A stretch of 64,000 nucleotides of DNA. It comes from Photorhabdus thracensis. GTDB taxonomy: Bacteria; Pseudomonadota; Gammaproteobacteria; Enterobacterales; Enterobacteriaceae. The stretch covers positions 2,480,001 through 2,544,000 of the forward strand of contig NZ_CP011104.1 in NCBI RefSeq assembly GCF_001010285.1. The letters are read 5' to 3'. The notes under the pieces are model-generated. The model saw nothing but the letters and a program-made list of their open reading frames with translations. It was not told where the DNA came from and did not search any database. Position numbers and translations under genes: made by a program. Positions 48,880 to 63,591 of this stretch are shown here, in pieces; position 1 is the stretch's first letter; every line of letters begins with the position of its first letter.

Positions 48880-50235
48880 GTGGATATCCAGTTGTTATAT
48901 ACGTTGATTGGCGTTCTTGGTGGCCTGTTGGGCGGTGGGGCTCTCGTTTGGCTCTCCATTCATCAACGTATTCAGCAGCAAGAACTGGAGTTACGGGAAC
49001 TGAGCAGTCAGCTTGCAGTTGCCAATGAAAAACTTGAGCAGTCTGTTTATTGGCGGGCTGAATGTGAGCAACTTAACCAAGAATTACGGGCTCAGAGAGA
49101 AGTCAATAACGTGCAAGAATCTGAGTTGAGGGAAGTGACTACACGTCTGGAAGAGAGCCGTCTTGCTGCCGAAGAGAAACAGCGGTTATTGATCAACAGT
49201 GAACTACGCCTGAATACCCAGTTTGAAAATCTGGCTAACCGTATTTTTGAACAAACAGGTCGTCGTACTGACGAACAGAACCGGCAGAGTCTCAATAGTC
49301 TTCTGGCTCCATTCCGTGAACAACTTGATGGTTTTCGCCGTCAGGTACAGGAGAGTTTTGGTCAGGAAGCTCGTGAACGGCATACTCTTGCACATGAAAT
49401 CCGTAACTTGCAGCAACTGAATGTTCAAATGGCGAAAGAAGCAATCAATCTGACTAATGCACTTAAAGGTGACAACAAAATTCAGGGAGATTGGGGGGAA
49501 GTGGTGCTAGCTCGTATTCTGGAAGCTTCTGGTTTACGGGAAGGACATGAATTTCGCACTCAAGTGAATATCAAGGCAGAGGGTAACAGCCGTTTCCAAC
49601 CCGATGTTATTGTTCATTTGCCGCAAGGGAAAGATGTGGTGATTGATGCCAAAATGTCGCTGGTCGCTTATGAGCGTTATTTTAATAGTGAAGATCAGCA
49701 CCAGCGGGAATTAGCTCTTCAGGAGCATATTAGCTCAATTAAAGGTCATATTCGTGGCTTGAGCCGCAAAGATTACCAGCAGTTGCCCGGGTTGAAATCG
49801 CTGGATTATGTACTGATGTTTATTCCGGTTGAACCTGCTTATTTGGTTGCACTCAACAGGGCGCCTGAGCTGCTTGATGAGGCACTTAAACACAATATTA
49901 TGCTGGTTAGCCCATCAACATTATTAGTTGCTGTGCGTACTATCAATAACTTGTGGCGCTATGAATATCAAAGCCAGAATGCGCGTTTAATTGCGGATAA
50001 GGCATCGCGTATGTACGATAAGATGCGTTTGTTTGTTGATGATATGCAAGGCTTAGGGCAAAGCCTGGATAAAGCTCAGATTAATTATCGGCTGGCAATG
50101 AACAAGCTCGCAGAGGGGCGTGGTAATCTGATAAGCCAGGCTGAGGGGTTTCGTAAGTTAGGGGTTGAGGTGAAACGTTCGATTGATCCCGAATTGGCTA
50201 ATAAAGCCAACCAACCATCCTGTGCTAATGATTAA
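48880..50235 (+). CDS. rmuC: DNA recombination protein RmuC
   Basis: A 451-aa protein from GTG 48880 with AGAGG upstream. An N-terminal membrane helix (YTLIGVLGGLLGGGALVWLS) is followed by a long coiled coil (~30-200), then the RmuC nuclease-like domain with GDWGEVVLARILE and QPDVIVHLPQGKDVVIDAK. It limits rearrangements between inverted repeats and is part of the core gene order udp…rmuC-ubiE. Length is close to E. coli RmuC (475 aa). Confidence 0.95.
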   Translation: MDIQLLYTLIGVLGGLLGGGALVWLSIHQRIQQQELELRELSSQLAVANEKLEQSVYWRAECEQLNQELRAQREVNNVQESELREVTTRLEESRLAAEEKQRLLINSELRLNTQFENLANRIFEQTGRRTDEQNRQSLNSLLAPFREQLDGFRRQVQESFGQEARERHTLAHEIRNLQQLNVQMAKEAINLTNALKGDNKIQGDWGEVVLARILEASGLREGHEFRTQVNIKAEGNSRFQPDVIVHLPQGKDVVIDAKMSLVAYERYFNSEDQHQRELALQEHISSIKGHIRGLSRKDYQQLPGLKSLDYVLMFIPVEPAYLVALNRAPELLDEALKHNIMLVSPSTLLVAVRTINNLWRYEYQSQNARLIADKASRMYDKMRLFVDDMQGLGQSLDKAQINYRLAMNKLAEGRGNLISQAEGFRKLGVEVKRSIDPELANKANQPSCAND

Positions 50236-50307
50236 CGCCAGGATAGGGTTTTATCTGAAAGGCTGATACACTTTTATAACAGTTTGAATAAAAAACGGGC
50301 AGATAAC

Positions 50308-51063
50308 ATGGTAGACCAAACGAAACAAACCACACATTTTGGTTTCCGCACCGTAGGCAAAGATGAAAAAGAAGGTATGGTAGCCGAAGTATTTCATTCG
50401 GTTGCGGCAAAATACGATTTAATGAATGATTTGATGTCGTTTGGCATTCATCGTATTTGGAAACGTATGGCTATTAATGCCAGTGGTGTTCGCCGGGGCC
50501 AGAGAGTCCTTGATTTAGCTGGCGGTACTGGAGATCTGGCAGCCAAGTTTTCCCGTATAGTTGGTGAAAAGGGTGACGTTGTTCTTGCTGATATCAATGA
50601 GTCTATGTTGAAGGTTGGGCGTGAGAAATTACGTGATACCGGTATTGTTGGTAATGTCAACTATGTGCAGGCTAATGCGGAAGCGTTGCCTTTCCCTGAT
50701 AACTATTTTAATTGCATCACTATCTCTTTCGGTTTGCGTAACGTAACTGAAAAAGAAAAAGCCCTGCGTTCTATGTTTCGGGTTTTGAAACCGGGTGGGC
50801 GCTTATTGGTGCTTGAGTTCTCTAAACCGTTGCTTGCACCATTAAGCAAAGCTTATGATGCATACTCTTTCCATGTACTGCCAAAAATTGGTCAGGTTTT
50901 TGTGCAGGATGCTGACAGTTATCGTTACCTGGCGGAATCTATCCGTATGCATCCTGATCAGGAAACACTTAAGACCATGATGGAAAATGCGGGTTTTGAA
51001 CAGGTGACTTATACCAATATGACCGGTGGTATTGTTGCACTACACAGAGGTTTTAAATTCTGA
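50308..51063 (+). CDS. ubiE: ubiquinone/menaquinone C-methyltransferase
   Basis: 251 aa from ATG 50308 ([13 protein letters not shown]), the E. coli length; the extension to 50284 is not needed. The AdoMet motif is [15 protein letters not shown] near residue 68, with [19 protein letters not shown] and LEFSKP further on. It methylates the ring carbon in both ubiquinone and menaquinone synthesis. It starts the ubiE-ubiJ-ubiB cluster; ubiJ begins two bases after its stop. Confidence 0.97.
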   Translation: MVDQTKQTTHFGFRTVGKDEKEGMVAEVFHSVAAKYDLMNDLMSFGIHRIWKRMAINASGVRRGQRVLDLAGGTGDLAAKFSRIVGEKGDVVLADINESMLKVGREKLRDTGIVGNVNYVQANAEALPFPDNYFNCITISFGLRNVTEKEKALRSMFRVLKPGGRLLVLEFSKPLLAPLSKAYDAYSFHVLPKIGQVFVQDADSYRYLAESIRMHPDQETLKTMMENAGFEQVTYTNMTGGIVALHRGFKF

Positions 51064-51064
51064 G

Positions 51065-51715
51065 ATGGAAAAACCATCACTGAGTACAGCCATTAATTCC
51101 ACACTTATGCCGGTTTTAACCGCGGTGATGGAAAGATCGTTGAATCACCTGTTGTACCGCGAACCTGTATTAAGACCTGCTCGTATGCGGCTGGTGGGCA
51201 AAGTTTTGTCGATTGAATTGCAAGAAATGAATACACCATTCACATTAATATTCAGTGAAAAACAAGTGGATGTATTAAGTCAATGGGCTGAAGCTGCCGA
51301 TTGCACGGTTAAAACTAACTTTACTGCTTTGCTTAAGTTACGGGATCGCCAACAAATTTCCAGGTTGCTCAATAGCGGTGAAATGGTTATTGAAGGGGAT
51401 ATGCAGGTTATTCAGCAATGGTCTGCTTTGTTGGATATGGTTGAATGGGATTTGGCCCATTATCTTTCCCCTTATTTCGGAGATATCGCTGCTGAAGGTA
51501 TCAGCCAGGCCATTAAAAAAGGATTTCAGTTTGTTTCCGGCTCAATAGAATGTCAGAAAAATTATCTGGTGGAAACATTAACGGAGGAATGGAAACTGGC
51601 GCCAAATGCGCTTGAAGTGGCTTATTTCAGCGAAGAAGTCAGTGTGTTGACTAAAGATATCAGTCAAATAGAACAACGATTGGCAGTATTAGAGGAAAAA
51701 TATGACTCCAGGTGA
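51065..51715 (+). CDS. ubiJ: ubiquinone biosynthesis accessory protein UbiJ
   Basis: 216 aa from ATG 51065. An SCP2-type lipid-binding domain (~30-130) includes [25 protein letters not shown] and a C-terminal helix; [13 protein letters not shown] matches the E. coli protein closely. UbiJ scaffolds the Ubi complex that acts on the lipid-soluble intermediates. The gene overlaps ubiB by 14 bases and follows ubiE by one base, so the three are one operon. Confidence 0.92.
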   Translation: MEKPSLSTAINSTLMPVLTAVMERSLNHLLYREPVLRPARMRLVGKVLSIELQEMNTPFTLIFSEKQVDVLSQWAEAADCTVKTNFTALLKLRDRQQISRLLNSGEMVIEGDMQVIQQWSALLDMVEWDLAHYLSPYFGDIAAEGISQAIKKGFQFVSGSIECQKNYLVETLTEEWKLAPNALEVAYFSEEVSVLTKDISQIEQRLAVLEEKYDSR

Positions 51716-53342
51716 ATTAAGGCGCCTTTATTTGATCATACGGGTTTTTCTTTCTTACGGATTGGATGAGTTGATTCCTCGAATTCGTTTGACCTGGCCT
51801 CTGCGTTTTGGACGTCATTTGTTGTTTTGGATCCCGAATAAACATAAGGATAAATCGCTCGGGGAGAGGTTGCGACTTGCCTTACAGGAGTTAGGGCCTG
51901 TCTGGATTAAATTTGGACAGATGCTTTCAACACGGCGTGATCTTTTTCCTCCGGCAATAGCTGATCAACTGGCATTGTTGCAAGACCGGGTTGCCTCTTT
52001 CGACGGTGCTCTGGCTCGTCAATATATTGAAGCCTCTTTAGGGGGGACGCTGGAAACTTGGTTTGATAATTTTGAACCTGTAGCTTTGGCCTCTGCTTCA
52101 ATTGCGCAGGTACATACTGCCCGGTTAAAAGAGAATGGCCAGGAAATTGTTATCAAAGTCATCCGTCCTGATATTCTGCCGATTATCAAAGCGGATATTC
52201 GGTTAATGTACCGCCTGGCTAATTGGGTACCTATGTTGTTGCCTGATGGACGTCGTTTACGCCCTCGTGAAGTGGTGCGGGAATACGAAAAGACGTTGAT
52301 TGATGAGCTGAATTTACTGCGTGAAGCCGCTAATGCAATTCAGCTTCGCCGTAATTTCGAAAACAGCTCAATGCTTTATGTACCGGAAATTTATTCTGAT
52401 TATTGCCGTGAAAATGTTTTGGTGATGGAGCGGGTGTATGGTATCCCGGTTTCTGATATTGAAGCTCTGGAAGCGCAGAATACCAATATGAAATTGCTGG
52501 CTGAACGGGGAGTACAGGTCTTTTTTACTCAGGTCTTTCGTGACAGTTTTTTCCATGCGGATATGCATCCGGGAAATATTTTTATCAGCTATGAACATCC
52601 TGAAGATCCGTTTTATATTGGCATTGATTACGGTATTGTTGGTTCGCTTAATAAAGATGATAAACGTTATCTGGCGGAAAATTTTATCGCTTTCTTTAAT
52701 CGTGATTACCGGAAAGTTGCCGAACTTCATGTGGATTCAGGTTGGGTTCCCAGTGATACTAATGTTGAAGACTTTGAATTTGCAATCCGTACAGTCTGTG
52801 AGCCAATATTTGAGAAGCCACTGGCGGAAATTTCGTTTGGTCATGTTCTTCTGAATCTATTTAATACTGCCCGCCGTTTTAATATGGCAGTACAGCCTCA
52901 GTTAGTGCTTCTGCAAAAGACGCTTTTGTATGTAGAAGGGTTAGGACGACAGCTCTATCCACAGCTTGATTTGTGGAAAACAGCAAAACCATTTCTGGAG
53001 GAGTGGTTACATAGCCAGGTTGGATTGCCGGCTATTATTCGGGCGCTGAAAGAAAAAGCGCCTTATTGGGCAGAAAAGTTGCCGGAACTACCTGAATTAG
53101 TGTATGACAGTCTTCAACAGCATAAACATTTGCAAGCCAACATTGGGAAGCTATCAGATCAGTTAAAAGGGCAGCAGACAAAACAGCGACAGTCGCAGTA
53201 TTTGCTCGGTGTTGGTGCGACATTGTTTCTTTGTGGGAGTTTGTTTTTGTTGTCTGGCTTAGTCAATATTCCTTGGTTGTTTATGGGTGCGGGTGTCGTC
53301 TCATGGCTGTTTGGCTGGTGTCAGTTAAGTAAAACAAAGTAA
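51702..53342 (+). CDS. ubiB: ubiquinone biosynthesis atypical kinase UbiB
   Basis: 546 aa, as in E. coli. The ABC1/ADCK kinase-like domain shows the KxGQ segment [17 protein letters not shown] near residue 68, and the ALA-rich nucleotide loop [10 protein letters not shown] (the A-rich loop replaces a normal glycine loop). The catalytic region is [12 protein letters not shown] near 285, and D-Y-G follows in IGIDYGIVG. Two C-terminal membrane helices ([20 protein letters not shown]) anchor it. An ATPase role in extracting quinone intermediates is known for the family. Confidence 0.96.
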   Translation: MTPGELRRLYLIIRVFLSYGLDELIPRIRLTWPLRFGRHLLFWIPNKHKDKSLGERLRLALQELGPVWIKFGQMLSTRRDLFPPAIADQLALLQDRVASFDGALARQYIEASLGGTLETWFDNFEPVALASASIAQVHTARLKENGQEIVIKVIRPDILPIIKADIRLMYRLANWVPMLLPDGRRLRPREVVREYEKTLIDELNLLREAANAIQLRRNFENSSMLYVPEIYSDYCRENVLVMERVYGIPVSDIEALEAQNTNMKLLAERGVQVFFTQVFRDSFFHADMHPGNIFISYEHPEDPFYIGIDYGIVGSLNKDDKRYLAENFIAFFNRDYRKVAELHVDSGWVPSDTNVEDFEFAIRTVCEPIFEKPLAEISFGHVLLNLFNTARRFNMAVQPQLVLLQKTLLYVEGLGRQLYPQLDLWKTAKPFLEEWLHSQVGLPAIIRALKEKAPYWAEKLPELPELVYDSLQQHKHLQANIGKLSDQLKGQQTKQRQSQYLLGVGATLFLCGSLFLLSGLVNIPWLFMGAGVVSWLFGWCQLSKTK

Positions 53343-53425
53343 AATTTATCTTCGGTATTTTCGAATATATAGTTCGTCGTATAATGAGCTATCAATGATC
53401 ATCCCTGTTAAAGAGGTAAACCAGA

Positions 53426-53686
53426 ATGGGCGGTATAAGTATTTGGCAATTACTCATCATTGCTGTCATCGTAGTACTGTTATTCGGCACAAACAAACTC
53501 CGTACTCTGGGGTCTGATTTGGGAGCGTCTATTAAAGGTTTTAAAAAAGCGATAGGGGATGATAATCCGCCTCAGCAAGCTCAGAAAACCAGTAATGATG
53601 CTGATTTTGAGACTAAAAACATTGCTGAAAAGCAATCAGCAGCTCAATCTGAATCATCTGAGAGCAAAAACAAAGAGCAGGTATAA
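53426..53686 (+). CDS. tatA: Sec-independent translocase subunit TatA
   Basis: 86 aa. An N-terminal membrane helix ([15 protein letters not shown]) is followed by the [14 protein letters not shown] hinge and amphipathic helix, then a charged tail. TatA multimers form the transient pore for folded proteins carrying SRRxFLK signals, such as the dioxygenase encoded at 44038. AAAGAGG precedes the ATG. Confidence 0.96.
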   Translation: MGGISIWQLLIIAVIVVLLFGTNKLRTLGSDLGASIKGFKKAIGDDNPPQQAQKTSNDADFETKNIAEKQSAAQSESSESKNKEQV

Positions 53687-53689
53687 ACC

Positions 53690-54133
53690 GTGTTTGACAT
53701 TGGTTTTAGTGAACTGCTGTTGGTTATGGTCATTGGCTTAGTGGTTCTGGGGCCAGAACGGTTACCTGTGGCAGTCAAAACGGTTGCCGGCTGGATCAGA
53801 GCATTACGCTCTTTAGCTGCTAACGTCCAAAATGAGCTTGCTCAGGAGCTTAAATTGCAAGAGCTCCAGGAGAGTCTGAAAAAAGTCGAAGAAGAGGCGG
53901 GGCTACAAAATTTGTCCCCGGAATTGAAAGCTTCGATGGATGAGCTAAAAGAAGCGGCTGAGTCTTTGAAAAAGGCATACCAAAATGAGCCTGATGCAGG
54001 GAATGTGAAAGCATCAGAAACAGATGAAGTGGCTCAAAAGCCAGCAGCGTCTCAGATTGTGGCTTCGCCTATATCATCTTCTCCGGTGGATGATAAAGCG
54101 GTTTCTGAAACGAAGAAAAAAACTTCTGATTAA
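53690..54133 (+). CDS. tatB: Sec-independent translocase subunit TatB
   Basis: 147 aa from GTG 53690, three bases after the tatA stop. The single membrane helix and hinge ([25 protein letters not shown]) carry the conserved GPERLP motif. An amphipathic helix and an Ala/Lys/Ser-rich tail follow. TatB forms the signal-receptor complex with TatC. Confidence 0.95.
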   Translation: MFDIGFSELLLVMVIGLVVLGPERLPVAVKTVAGWIRALRSLAANVQNELAQELKLQELQESLKKVEEEAGLQNLSPELKASMDELKEAAESLKKAYQNEPDAGNVKASETDEVAQKPAASQIVASPISSSPVDDKAVSETKKKTSD

Positions 54134-54154
54134 GTTAATGGTGAACACGAAAAC

Positions 54155-54931
54155 ATGGCTGTTGATGATACTCAACCACTTATCAGTCACCTTATTGAAC
54201 TGCGTAAGCGAATTCTAAACAGTTTACTTACTGTATTAGTGGTTTTTTTAGCATTGGTCTATTTTTCTAACGATATCTATCAGATGATCTCTGCACCTTT
54301 GATTAAACAATTGCCTCAAGGTGCCAGTATGATAGCGACGGATGTTGCCTCTCCCTTTTTTACACCAATAAAGCTAACCATTATGGTGTCTATATTCGTA
54401 TCTGCACCTATGGTTCTCTATCAGGTATGGGCATTTATTGCACCCGCGTTGTATAAGCATGAACGTCGCTTGATGATCCCTCTGCTCGTTTCCAGTAGCC
54501 TGCTGTTCTATTTGGGGATGGCATTTGCTTACTTTGTTGTATTTCCGATTGCTTTTGGGTTCTTTGCTAAGACAGCTCCTGTAGGGGTTTTGATTGCAAC
54601 GGATATTAGTAATTATCTGAGCTTTGTCATGGCATTGTTTATGGCTTTTGGCGTCTCTTTTGAAGTCCCGGTTGCCATTATTTTGTTGTGCTGGAGTGGG
54701 GTAGTTACACCCGAATCCCTGAAGAAAAAGCGGCCGTATATTTTGGTAGGTGCTTTTGTTGTTGGCATGTTATTGACGCCGCCGGATGTTTTCTCACAAA
54801 CCTTACTCGCTATTCCTATGTATCTGCTGTTCGAATTGGGGATTTTGCTTTCCCGTTTCTACACCGGACAGCGCAAACTGGGAGATCGTTCAGAAGAAGA
54901 GCAAACATCAGAAGCGAATACGGAAAGGTGA
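54155..54931 (+). CDS. tatC: Sec-independent translocase subunit TatC
   Basis: 258 aa with six membrane helices. The conserved signal-binding N-terminus is [13 protein letters not shown]. The periplasmic loop [29 protein letters not shown] and the conserved F-E-V-P helix ([13 protein letters not shown]) are present. It recognises the twin-arginine motif. In E. coli tatD follows; here the next gene is hemB after a terminator. Confidence 0.97.
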   Translation: MAVDDTQPLISHLIELRKRILNSLLTVLVVFLALVYFSNDIYQMISAPLIKQLPQGASMIATDVASPFFTPIKLTIMVSIFVSAPMVLYQVWAFIAPALYKHERRLMIPLLVSSSLLFYLGMAFAYFVVFPIAFGFFAKTAPVGVLIATDISNYLSFVMALFMAFGVSFEVPVAIILLCWSGVVTPESLKKKRPYILVGAFVVGMLLTPPDVFSQTLLAIPMYLLFELGILLSRFYTGQRKLGDRSEEEQTSEANTER

Positions 54932-54999
54932 TAATAGTAATCTTAACATGTTGTTCTGTAGTGCTAAGATAATTAACTCAAAGTGATAGCATATTAATT

Positions 55000-55023
55000 A
55001 ACCCAGCGTCTATGCGCTGGGTT
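55000..55023 (+). terminator. hairpin between tatC and hemB
   Basis: AACCCAGCG and CGCTGGGTT form a perfect 9-bp stem around TCTATG, followed by T-G-A-G-T-T. It ends 17 bp before the hemB start and so may act as a terminator for tatABC or an attenuator before hemB. Confidence 0.6.
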
Positions 55024-55031
55024 TGAGTTAG

Positions 55032-56054
<1,023 letters not shown>

Positions 56055-56063
56055 TATTTGATT

Positions 56064-56096
56064 AAAAACGGGTGAATGTGAATTCTGCCCGTTTTT
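56064..56096. terminator. bidirectional terminator of hemB and rfaH
   Basis: AAAAACGGG and CCCGTTTTT pair around a 15-base loop between two convergent genes, with A and T runs on both sides so it can serve both directions. Confidence 0.8.
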
Positions 56097-56103
56097 TGTC
56101 TGA

Positions 56104-56592
56104 TTAAAGTTTTACAAACTGTTTGTTATCAAGCGCTTTAGGTAATTGTTTATTCAGAATATTCAGTAATAGAATAGAGCGGGTTTCTCCATCAGGCTCA
56201 TTGTAGATAGCCTGTAATCCTTCAAATATCCCTTCAGTGATTAATACTGTATCACCGGTCACTGGTGTATCTGGTGATACATATTCTTGCTCTGTTGCAG
56301 ACATGATTTCATTAATAAGCGCGTCCGGTACGATAGCTGGGCGTATACCAAAACGAACAAAATGGCTAACGCCGCGTGTTGAATTGATAGTCGTGGTATG
56401 AATAACTTCTGGGTCAAACTGAACAAATAGGTAATTAGGAAAAAGGGGTTCTGTATTCACAGTACGTTTACCGCGAGTGATTTTTTCAATTTTTGCGGTA
56501 GGAGTCAGGCAGGCAACATCCTGTCGTTCCAGATTTTCTATTGCTCGTGAAATTTGCCCACGCTTACAGTAGATGAGGTACCAGTTTTCCAT
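56104..56592 (-). CDS. rfaH: transcription antitermination factor RfaH
   Basis: A 162-aa NusG paralogue. The N-terminal NGN domain has NWYLIYCKRGQ and EPLFPNYLFVQFDPEVIHTTTINSTRGVSHFVRFG, closely matching E. coli RfaH. The C-terminal KOW-like domain (GDTVLITEGIFEGLQAIY) can refold from helix to barrel. It binds ops sites in the leader of LPS, capsule and toxin operons, so it may serve several Photorhabdus virulence-type operons. No ops site was seen in this window. Confidence 0.96.
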   Translation of the reverse strand: MENWYLIYCKRGQISRAIENLERQDVACLTPTAKIEKITRGKRTVNTEPLFPNYLFVQFDPEVIHTTTINSTRGVSHFVRFGIRPAIVPDALINEIMSATEQEYVSPDTPVTGDTVLITEGIFEGLQAIYNEPDGETRSILLLNILNKQLPKALDNKQFVKL

Positions 56593-56815
56593 GTTTATTT
56601 AACCTTGATCCAATGACTATTAAGCATAGCAAAATAGGAAAGGGCATTACAGGAATTATCTCAGTGATAATTGTTTGATGATAGATATTTATTGTTATGA
56701 GTAGATACTGCGTTTCTTAGTAAAAAAGCTGTGAGTAATATCATGGTAAACCACGGGCAAAGCGATCAATATAATGCTGGTGATTCTGTCTGCAATTAAT
56801 ATAAGGAAAAGAAAG

Positions 56816-57541
56816 ATGGAAGTATTTCTGCTGAGTAATGGCAAACTTTCAGGTAATCCGAATTGGTTGAGTTATGCCAAAGAGCGGTTAGATGTAATGA
56901 TTGAGAAACACGATATTTGTTCTGCTGTATTGATTGCATATGCGGTTATTCGAGGTGATCATGAGCAGCGTGCTAAAGAGCTAGGAGAAGCTTTAGGAAT
57001 AAGGGTAACAAATATTGAACGTTTTAATTCTCCTGTTCAGGCGATTGAGAATGCGGAATGTATTTTGGTTAGTGGCGGAAATACTTGGTTACTGAATCAG
57101 CTATTACATGAAAACGGTTTGATTGTACCGATCCAGCGCGCAGTGCGTGAACGTAATATTCCGTATGTTGGTTGGAGTGCGGGTTGCAATGTGGCAACTC
57201 CAAGTATTCGTACTACTAACGATATGCCTGTCTGTAACGCTGTTGTCATACCATCCATCGGATTGTTCCCTGTACAAATTAACCCTCACTATATTGATCG
57301 CCATATTAGTGGACATATGGGGGAAACTCGTGATGAACGTTTGGCTGAATTCTGTGCAATGAACCCAGAAGAGATAGTGATTGCATTACGTGAAGGTAGT
57401 GGTTTACATATTGATGGTGAAGAACTGCGTTATTTTAGTGGTAAGAATGAAGGGTTTAAAATATTCCAACACAATAAATTTTTTCCTGAGCAGTTTGATA
57501 CCAAAGTATTAGCTAATTGGGTCCCATTGCGTTGTATTTGA
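56816..57541 (+). CDS. pepE: aspartyl dipeptidase PepE
   Basis: 241 aa from ATG 56816 (MEVFLLSNGKL) with AAGGA upstream; the frame is open to 56774. The Ser nucleophile is in VGWSAGCNVATPSIRTTNDMP near residue 120, and the His is in INPHYID near 157. The S51 family hydrolyses dipeptides with N-terminal Asp. E. coli PepE is 229 aa; the C-terminal end here is about 12 residues longer and differs. The residues before the Ser are conserved. Confidence 0.9.
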   Translation: MEVFLLSNGKLSGNPNWLSYAKERLDVMIEKHDICSAVLIAYAVIRGDHEQRAKELGEALGIRVTNIERFNSPVQAIENAECILVSGGNTWLLNQLLHENGLIVPIQRAVRERNIPYVGWSAGCNVATPSIRTTNDMPVCNAVVIPSIGLFPVQINPHYIDRHISGHMGETRDERLAEFCAMNPEEIVIALREGSGLHIDGEELRYFSGKNEGFKIFQHNKFFPEQFDTKVLANWVPLRCI

Positions 57542-57676
57542 CTTTGAGGTCGCAAGGTTGAATTAAACCCATTGCTTTTTAGTAAGTTATTGGTTTAGTT
57601 TGTAGTCTTGCGATAAAAACATAAAAAAGCTGAGTGGGATAGCTTATAATGTCTTCCCCCTTAAAAACCGGCATGA

Positions 57677-59158
57677 ATGGATAGTATGAAATACCGTGAC
57701 TTAAGAGATTTTCTGACCTTGTTGGAGCAGAAAGGTGAGTTGAAACGTATCAGTCTCGAAGTTGATCCTTATTTAGAGATGACTGAAATTGCGGATCGTA
57801 CCCTTCGCGCTGGTGGTCCTGCCTTACTGTTTGAAAATCCCAAAGGTTATTCAATGCCTGTATTGTGTAATTTGTTTGGTACCACTGAGCGTGTTGCTAT
57901 GGGGATGGGGCAGAAAGATGTTAAGGCTTTGCATGATGTAGGTAAGTTACTGGCTTTTTTGAAAGAGCCTGATCCTCCGAAAGGTTTTCGTGACTTGGTG
58001 GAGAAGCTACCGAAATTTAAGCAAGTCCTTAATATGCCGACCAAACGGCTTAATAGTGCACCTTGTCAGGAGCAAGTTTGGGCTGGTGATAATGTAGACT
58101 TAACCCGTCTTCCTATAATGCACTGTTGGCCAGAAGACGCTGCTCCGCTAATTACTTGGGGGCTGACAGTAACCCGTGGTCCGAATAAAGAGCGGCAAAA
58201 TCTTGGTATTTATCGCCAGCAGGTGCTGGGTAAAAATAAACTCATCATGCGTTGGTTATCTCATCGCGGTGGAGCCCTTGATTTTCAGGAATGGTGTCAG
58301 GCTCATCCAGGAGAACGCTTCCCGGTAGCTGTTGCGTTAGGTGCCGATCCAGCAACAATATTAGGTGCTGTGACGCCAGTTCCTGACACATTATCGGAAT
58401 ATGCATTTGCTGGGTTATTAAGAGGGTATAAAACAGAAGTTGTGAAATGTCTTTCAAATAACCTGGAAGTACCAGCAAGTGCTGAGATCATATTAGAGGG
58501 ATATATTGAGCCTGGCGAATTAGCTCCAGAAGGGCCATATGGTGACCATACGGGTTATTATAATGAAATCGATATGTTCCCGGTGTTCACCGTAACGCAT
58601 ATTACTCAGCGTCACGATGCTATTTATCATTCGACTTATACTGGTCGTCCGCCAGATGAACCTGCTGTGCTAGGGGTTGCATTGAATGAAGTGTTAGTAC
58701 CGATTTTACAAAAGCAGTTTCCTGAAATTGTTGATTTTTATCTGCCGCCGGAAGGTTGCTCCTATCGTCTTGCCGTCGTGACCATGAAGAAACAGTACGC
58801 CGGTCATGCCAAGCGGGTCATGATGGGAGTCTGGTCGTATCTGCGGCAATTTATGTATACAAAATTTGTTATTGTTTGTGATGATGATATTAATGCCAGA
58901 GATTGGAATGATGTCATTTGGGCAATAACTACACGAATGGATCCGGCAAGAGATACAGTATTAATGGAGAATACTCCAATCGATTATCTTGATTTTGCAT
59001 CGCCAGTCTCAGGATTAGGGTCGAAAATGGGAATGGATGCAACGAACAAATGGCCGGGGGAGACGCAGAGGGAATGGGGACGCCCTATTTTGATGAATGA
59101 AGAAGTGCGTACTCGCGTCAACAAGATTTGGGATGAATTAGATATTTTAGGACCATAA
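57677..59158 (+). CDS. ubiD: 4-hydroxy-3-polyprenylbenzoate decarboxylase
   Basis: 493 aa, highly similar to E. coli UbiD from the first residues ([22 protein letters not shown]). The prenylated-FMN and metal sites include [26 protein letters not shown] and the conserved Glu in [13 protein letters not shown]. It decarboxylates the ubiquinone precursor. A ubiD-fre pair is the usual enterobacterial order; fre starts 10 bp after its stop. ATG 57686 is an alternative start. Confidence 0.97.
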   Translation: MDSMKYRDLRDFLTLLEQKGELKRISLEVDPYLEMTEIADRTLRAGGPALLFENPKGYSMPVLCNLFGTTERVAMGMGQKDVKALHDVGKLLAFLKEPDPPKGFRDLVEKLPKFKQVLNMPTKRLNSAPCQEQVWAGDNVDLTRLPIMHCWPEDAAPLITWGLTVTRGPNKERQNLGIYRQQVLGKNKLIMRWLSHRGGALDFQEWCQAHPGERFPVAVALGADPATILGAVTPVPDTLSEYAFAGLLRGYKTEVVKCLSNNLEVPASAEIILEGYIEPGELAPEGPYGDHTGYYNEIDMFPVFTVTHITQRHDAIYHSTYTGRPPDEPAVLGVALNEVLVPILQKQFPEIVDFYLPPEGCSYRLAVVTMKKQYAGHAKRVMMGVWSYLRQFMYTKFVIVCDDDINARDWNDVIWAITTRMDPARDTVLMENTPIDYLDFASPVSGLGSKMGMDATNKWPGETQREWGRPILMNEEVRTRVNKIWDELDILGP

Positions 59159-59168
59159 GAGGGAACGC

Positions 59169-59870
59169 ATGACAACACTGAGCTGTAAAGTAACCTCTGT
59201 AGAGGCTATTACGGAGACGGTTTATCGGGTACGGTTATTTCCCGATTCTCCGTTCTCATTCCGCGCCGGTCAGTATCTGATGGTGGTGATGGATCAGAGA
59301 GATAAGCGTCCGTTTTCAATGGCATCAACACCTTCAGAAAAGAAGTTTATTGAACTGCATATTGGTGCTTCTGAGCTGAATTTATATGCGATGGCTGTGA
59401 TGGATAAAATTCTGGATCAGAAAGTGATCAATATTGATATCCCTCATGGTAAGGCTTGGTTCCGGCAGAGCAGCACTAATCCGCTGTTATTGATTGCGGG
59501 AGGGACGGGTTTTTCTTATACCCGTTCTATATTGCTGACAGCGTTGGAAGAACAACCTGAGCGCCAGATCTCTATTTATTGGGGTGGCAGAGAATCACAA
59601 CATTTATATGAGCTTGCTGAATTACAATCACTTACAGAGCGTTATCCTAATCTGGTGGTTGTTCCGGTTGTTGAACAGTCGGAGAATGGTTGGTGTGGGC
59701 GTACTGGAACAGTGCTCAAAGCGGTATTAGAGGATTTTGGCAGTTTAGCCAATCATGATATCTATATTGCAGGGCGATTTGAAATGGCAAAAATTGCTCG
59801 TGAGCGCTTTTGCAATGAGCGTGATGCTTCTGCTGACAACATGTATAGTGATGCTTTCGAATTCATTTAA
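59169..59870 (+). CDS. fre: NAD(P)H-flavin reductase
   Basis: A 233-aa flavin reductase (FNR superfamily). The flavin-binding RPFSMAST near residue 52 and the NAD-binding [17 protein letters not shown] near residue 112 are present, and the C-terminal ends SDAFEFI. It reduces free FMN or riboflavin for other enzymes. In a bioluminescent Photorhabdus it would supply reduced FMN to luciferase; the lux operon is not in this window. AAGAGGG precedes the ATG. Confidence 0.95.
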   Translation: MTTLSCKVTSVEAITETVYRVRLFPDSPFSFRAGQYLMVVMDQRDKRPFSMASTPSEKKFIELHIGASELNLYAMAVMDKILDQKVINIDIPHGKAWFRQSSTNPLLLIAGGTGFSYTRSILLTALEEQPERQISIYWGGRESQHLYELAELQSLTERYPNLVVVPVVEQSENGWCGRTGTVLKAVLEDFGSLANHDIYIAGRFEMAKIARERFCNERDASADNMYSDAFEFI

Positions 59871-59875
59871 AATAA

Positions 59876-59902
59876 TAAAAAAACCCGCCCCTGACAGGCG
59901 GG
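59876..59902 (-). terminator. fadBA operon terminator
   Basis: Read on the minus strand: CCCGCC-TGTCAGGG-GGCGGG followed by TTTTTTTATTATT. This is a standard intrinsic terminator, 50 bp after the fadA stop, and close to the end of fre on the other strand. Confidence 0.85.
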
Positions 59903-59951
59903 AATTACGGCAACAACGACTCAGTTATAATATTTCTTTACAGATAGGTTC

Positions 59952-63316
<3,365 letters not shown>

Positions 63317-63342
63317 GTCGTTCTCCTAAATGAGCGCATACC

Positions 63343-63359
63343 ATCTGGTATGACCAGAT
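63343..63359. promoter_or_regulatory. FadR operator upstream of fadB
   Basis: ATCTGGTATGACCAGAT is a 17-bp near-perfect palindrome that fits the FadR consensus (…CTGGTC-N-GACCAG…). It lies between fadB and the divergent pepQ, close to the fadB start. Confidence 0.7.
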
Positions 63360-63591
63360 AGGCTTGATTGTGGTTATTATGTTAAGTAAATGCAAATGAG
63401 TGATTAGTTTTTTGCAAGGGTGATCACAAGTGAGATTTGTATCTCATTGACAATAGTTGTTTTTATATTTTTATAAATAAGGAGTTAGCAGGATCCGATA
63501 AATTGGGATGATTTTCGCGTGATACCTGCAAATATCAATGGCTATGATAAGCTAATGGTTCAGCCATAAAATAAAAAAAAGGTCAATTGAA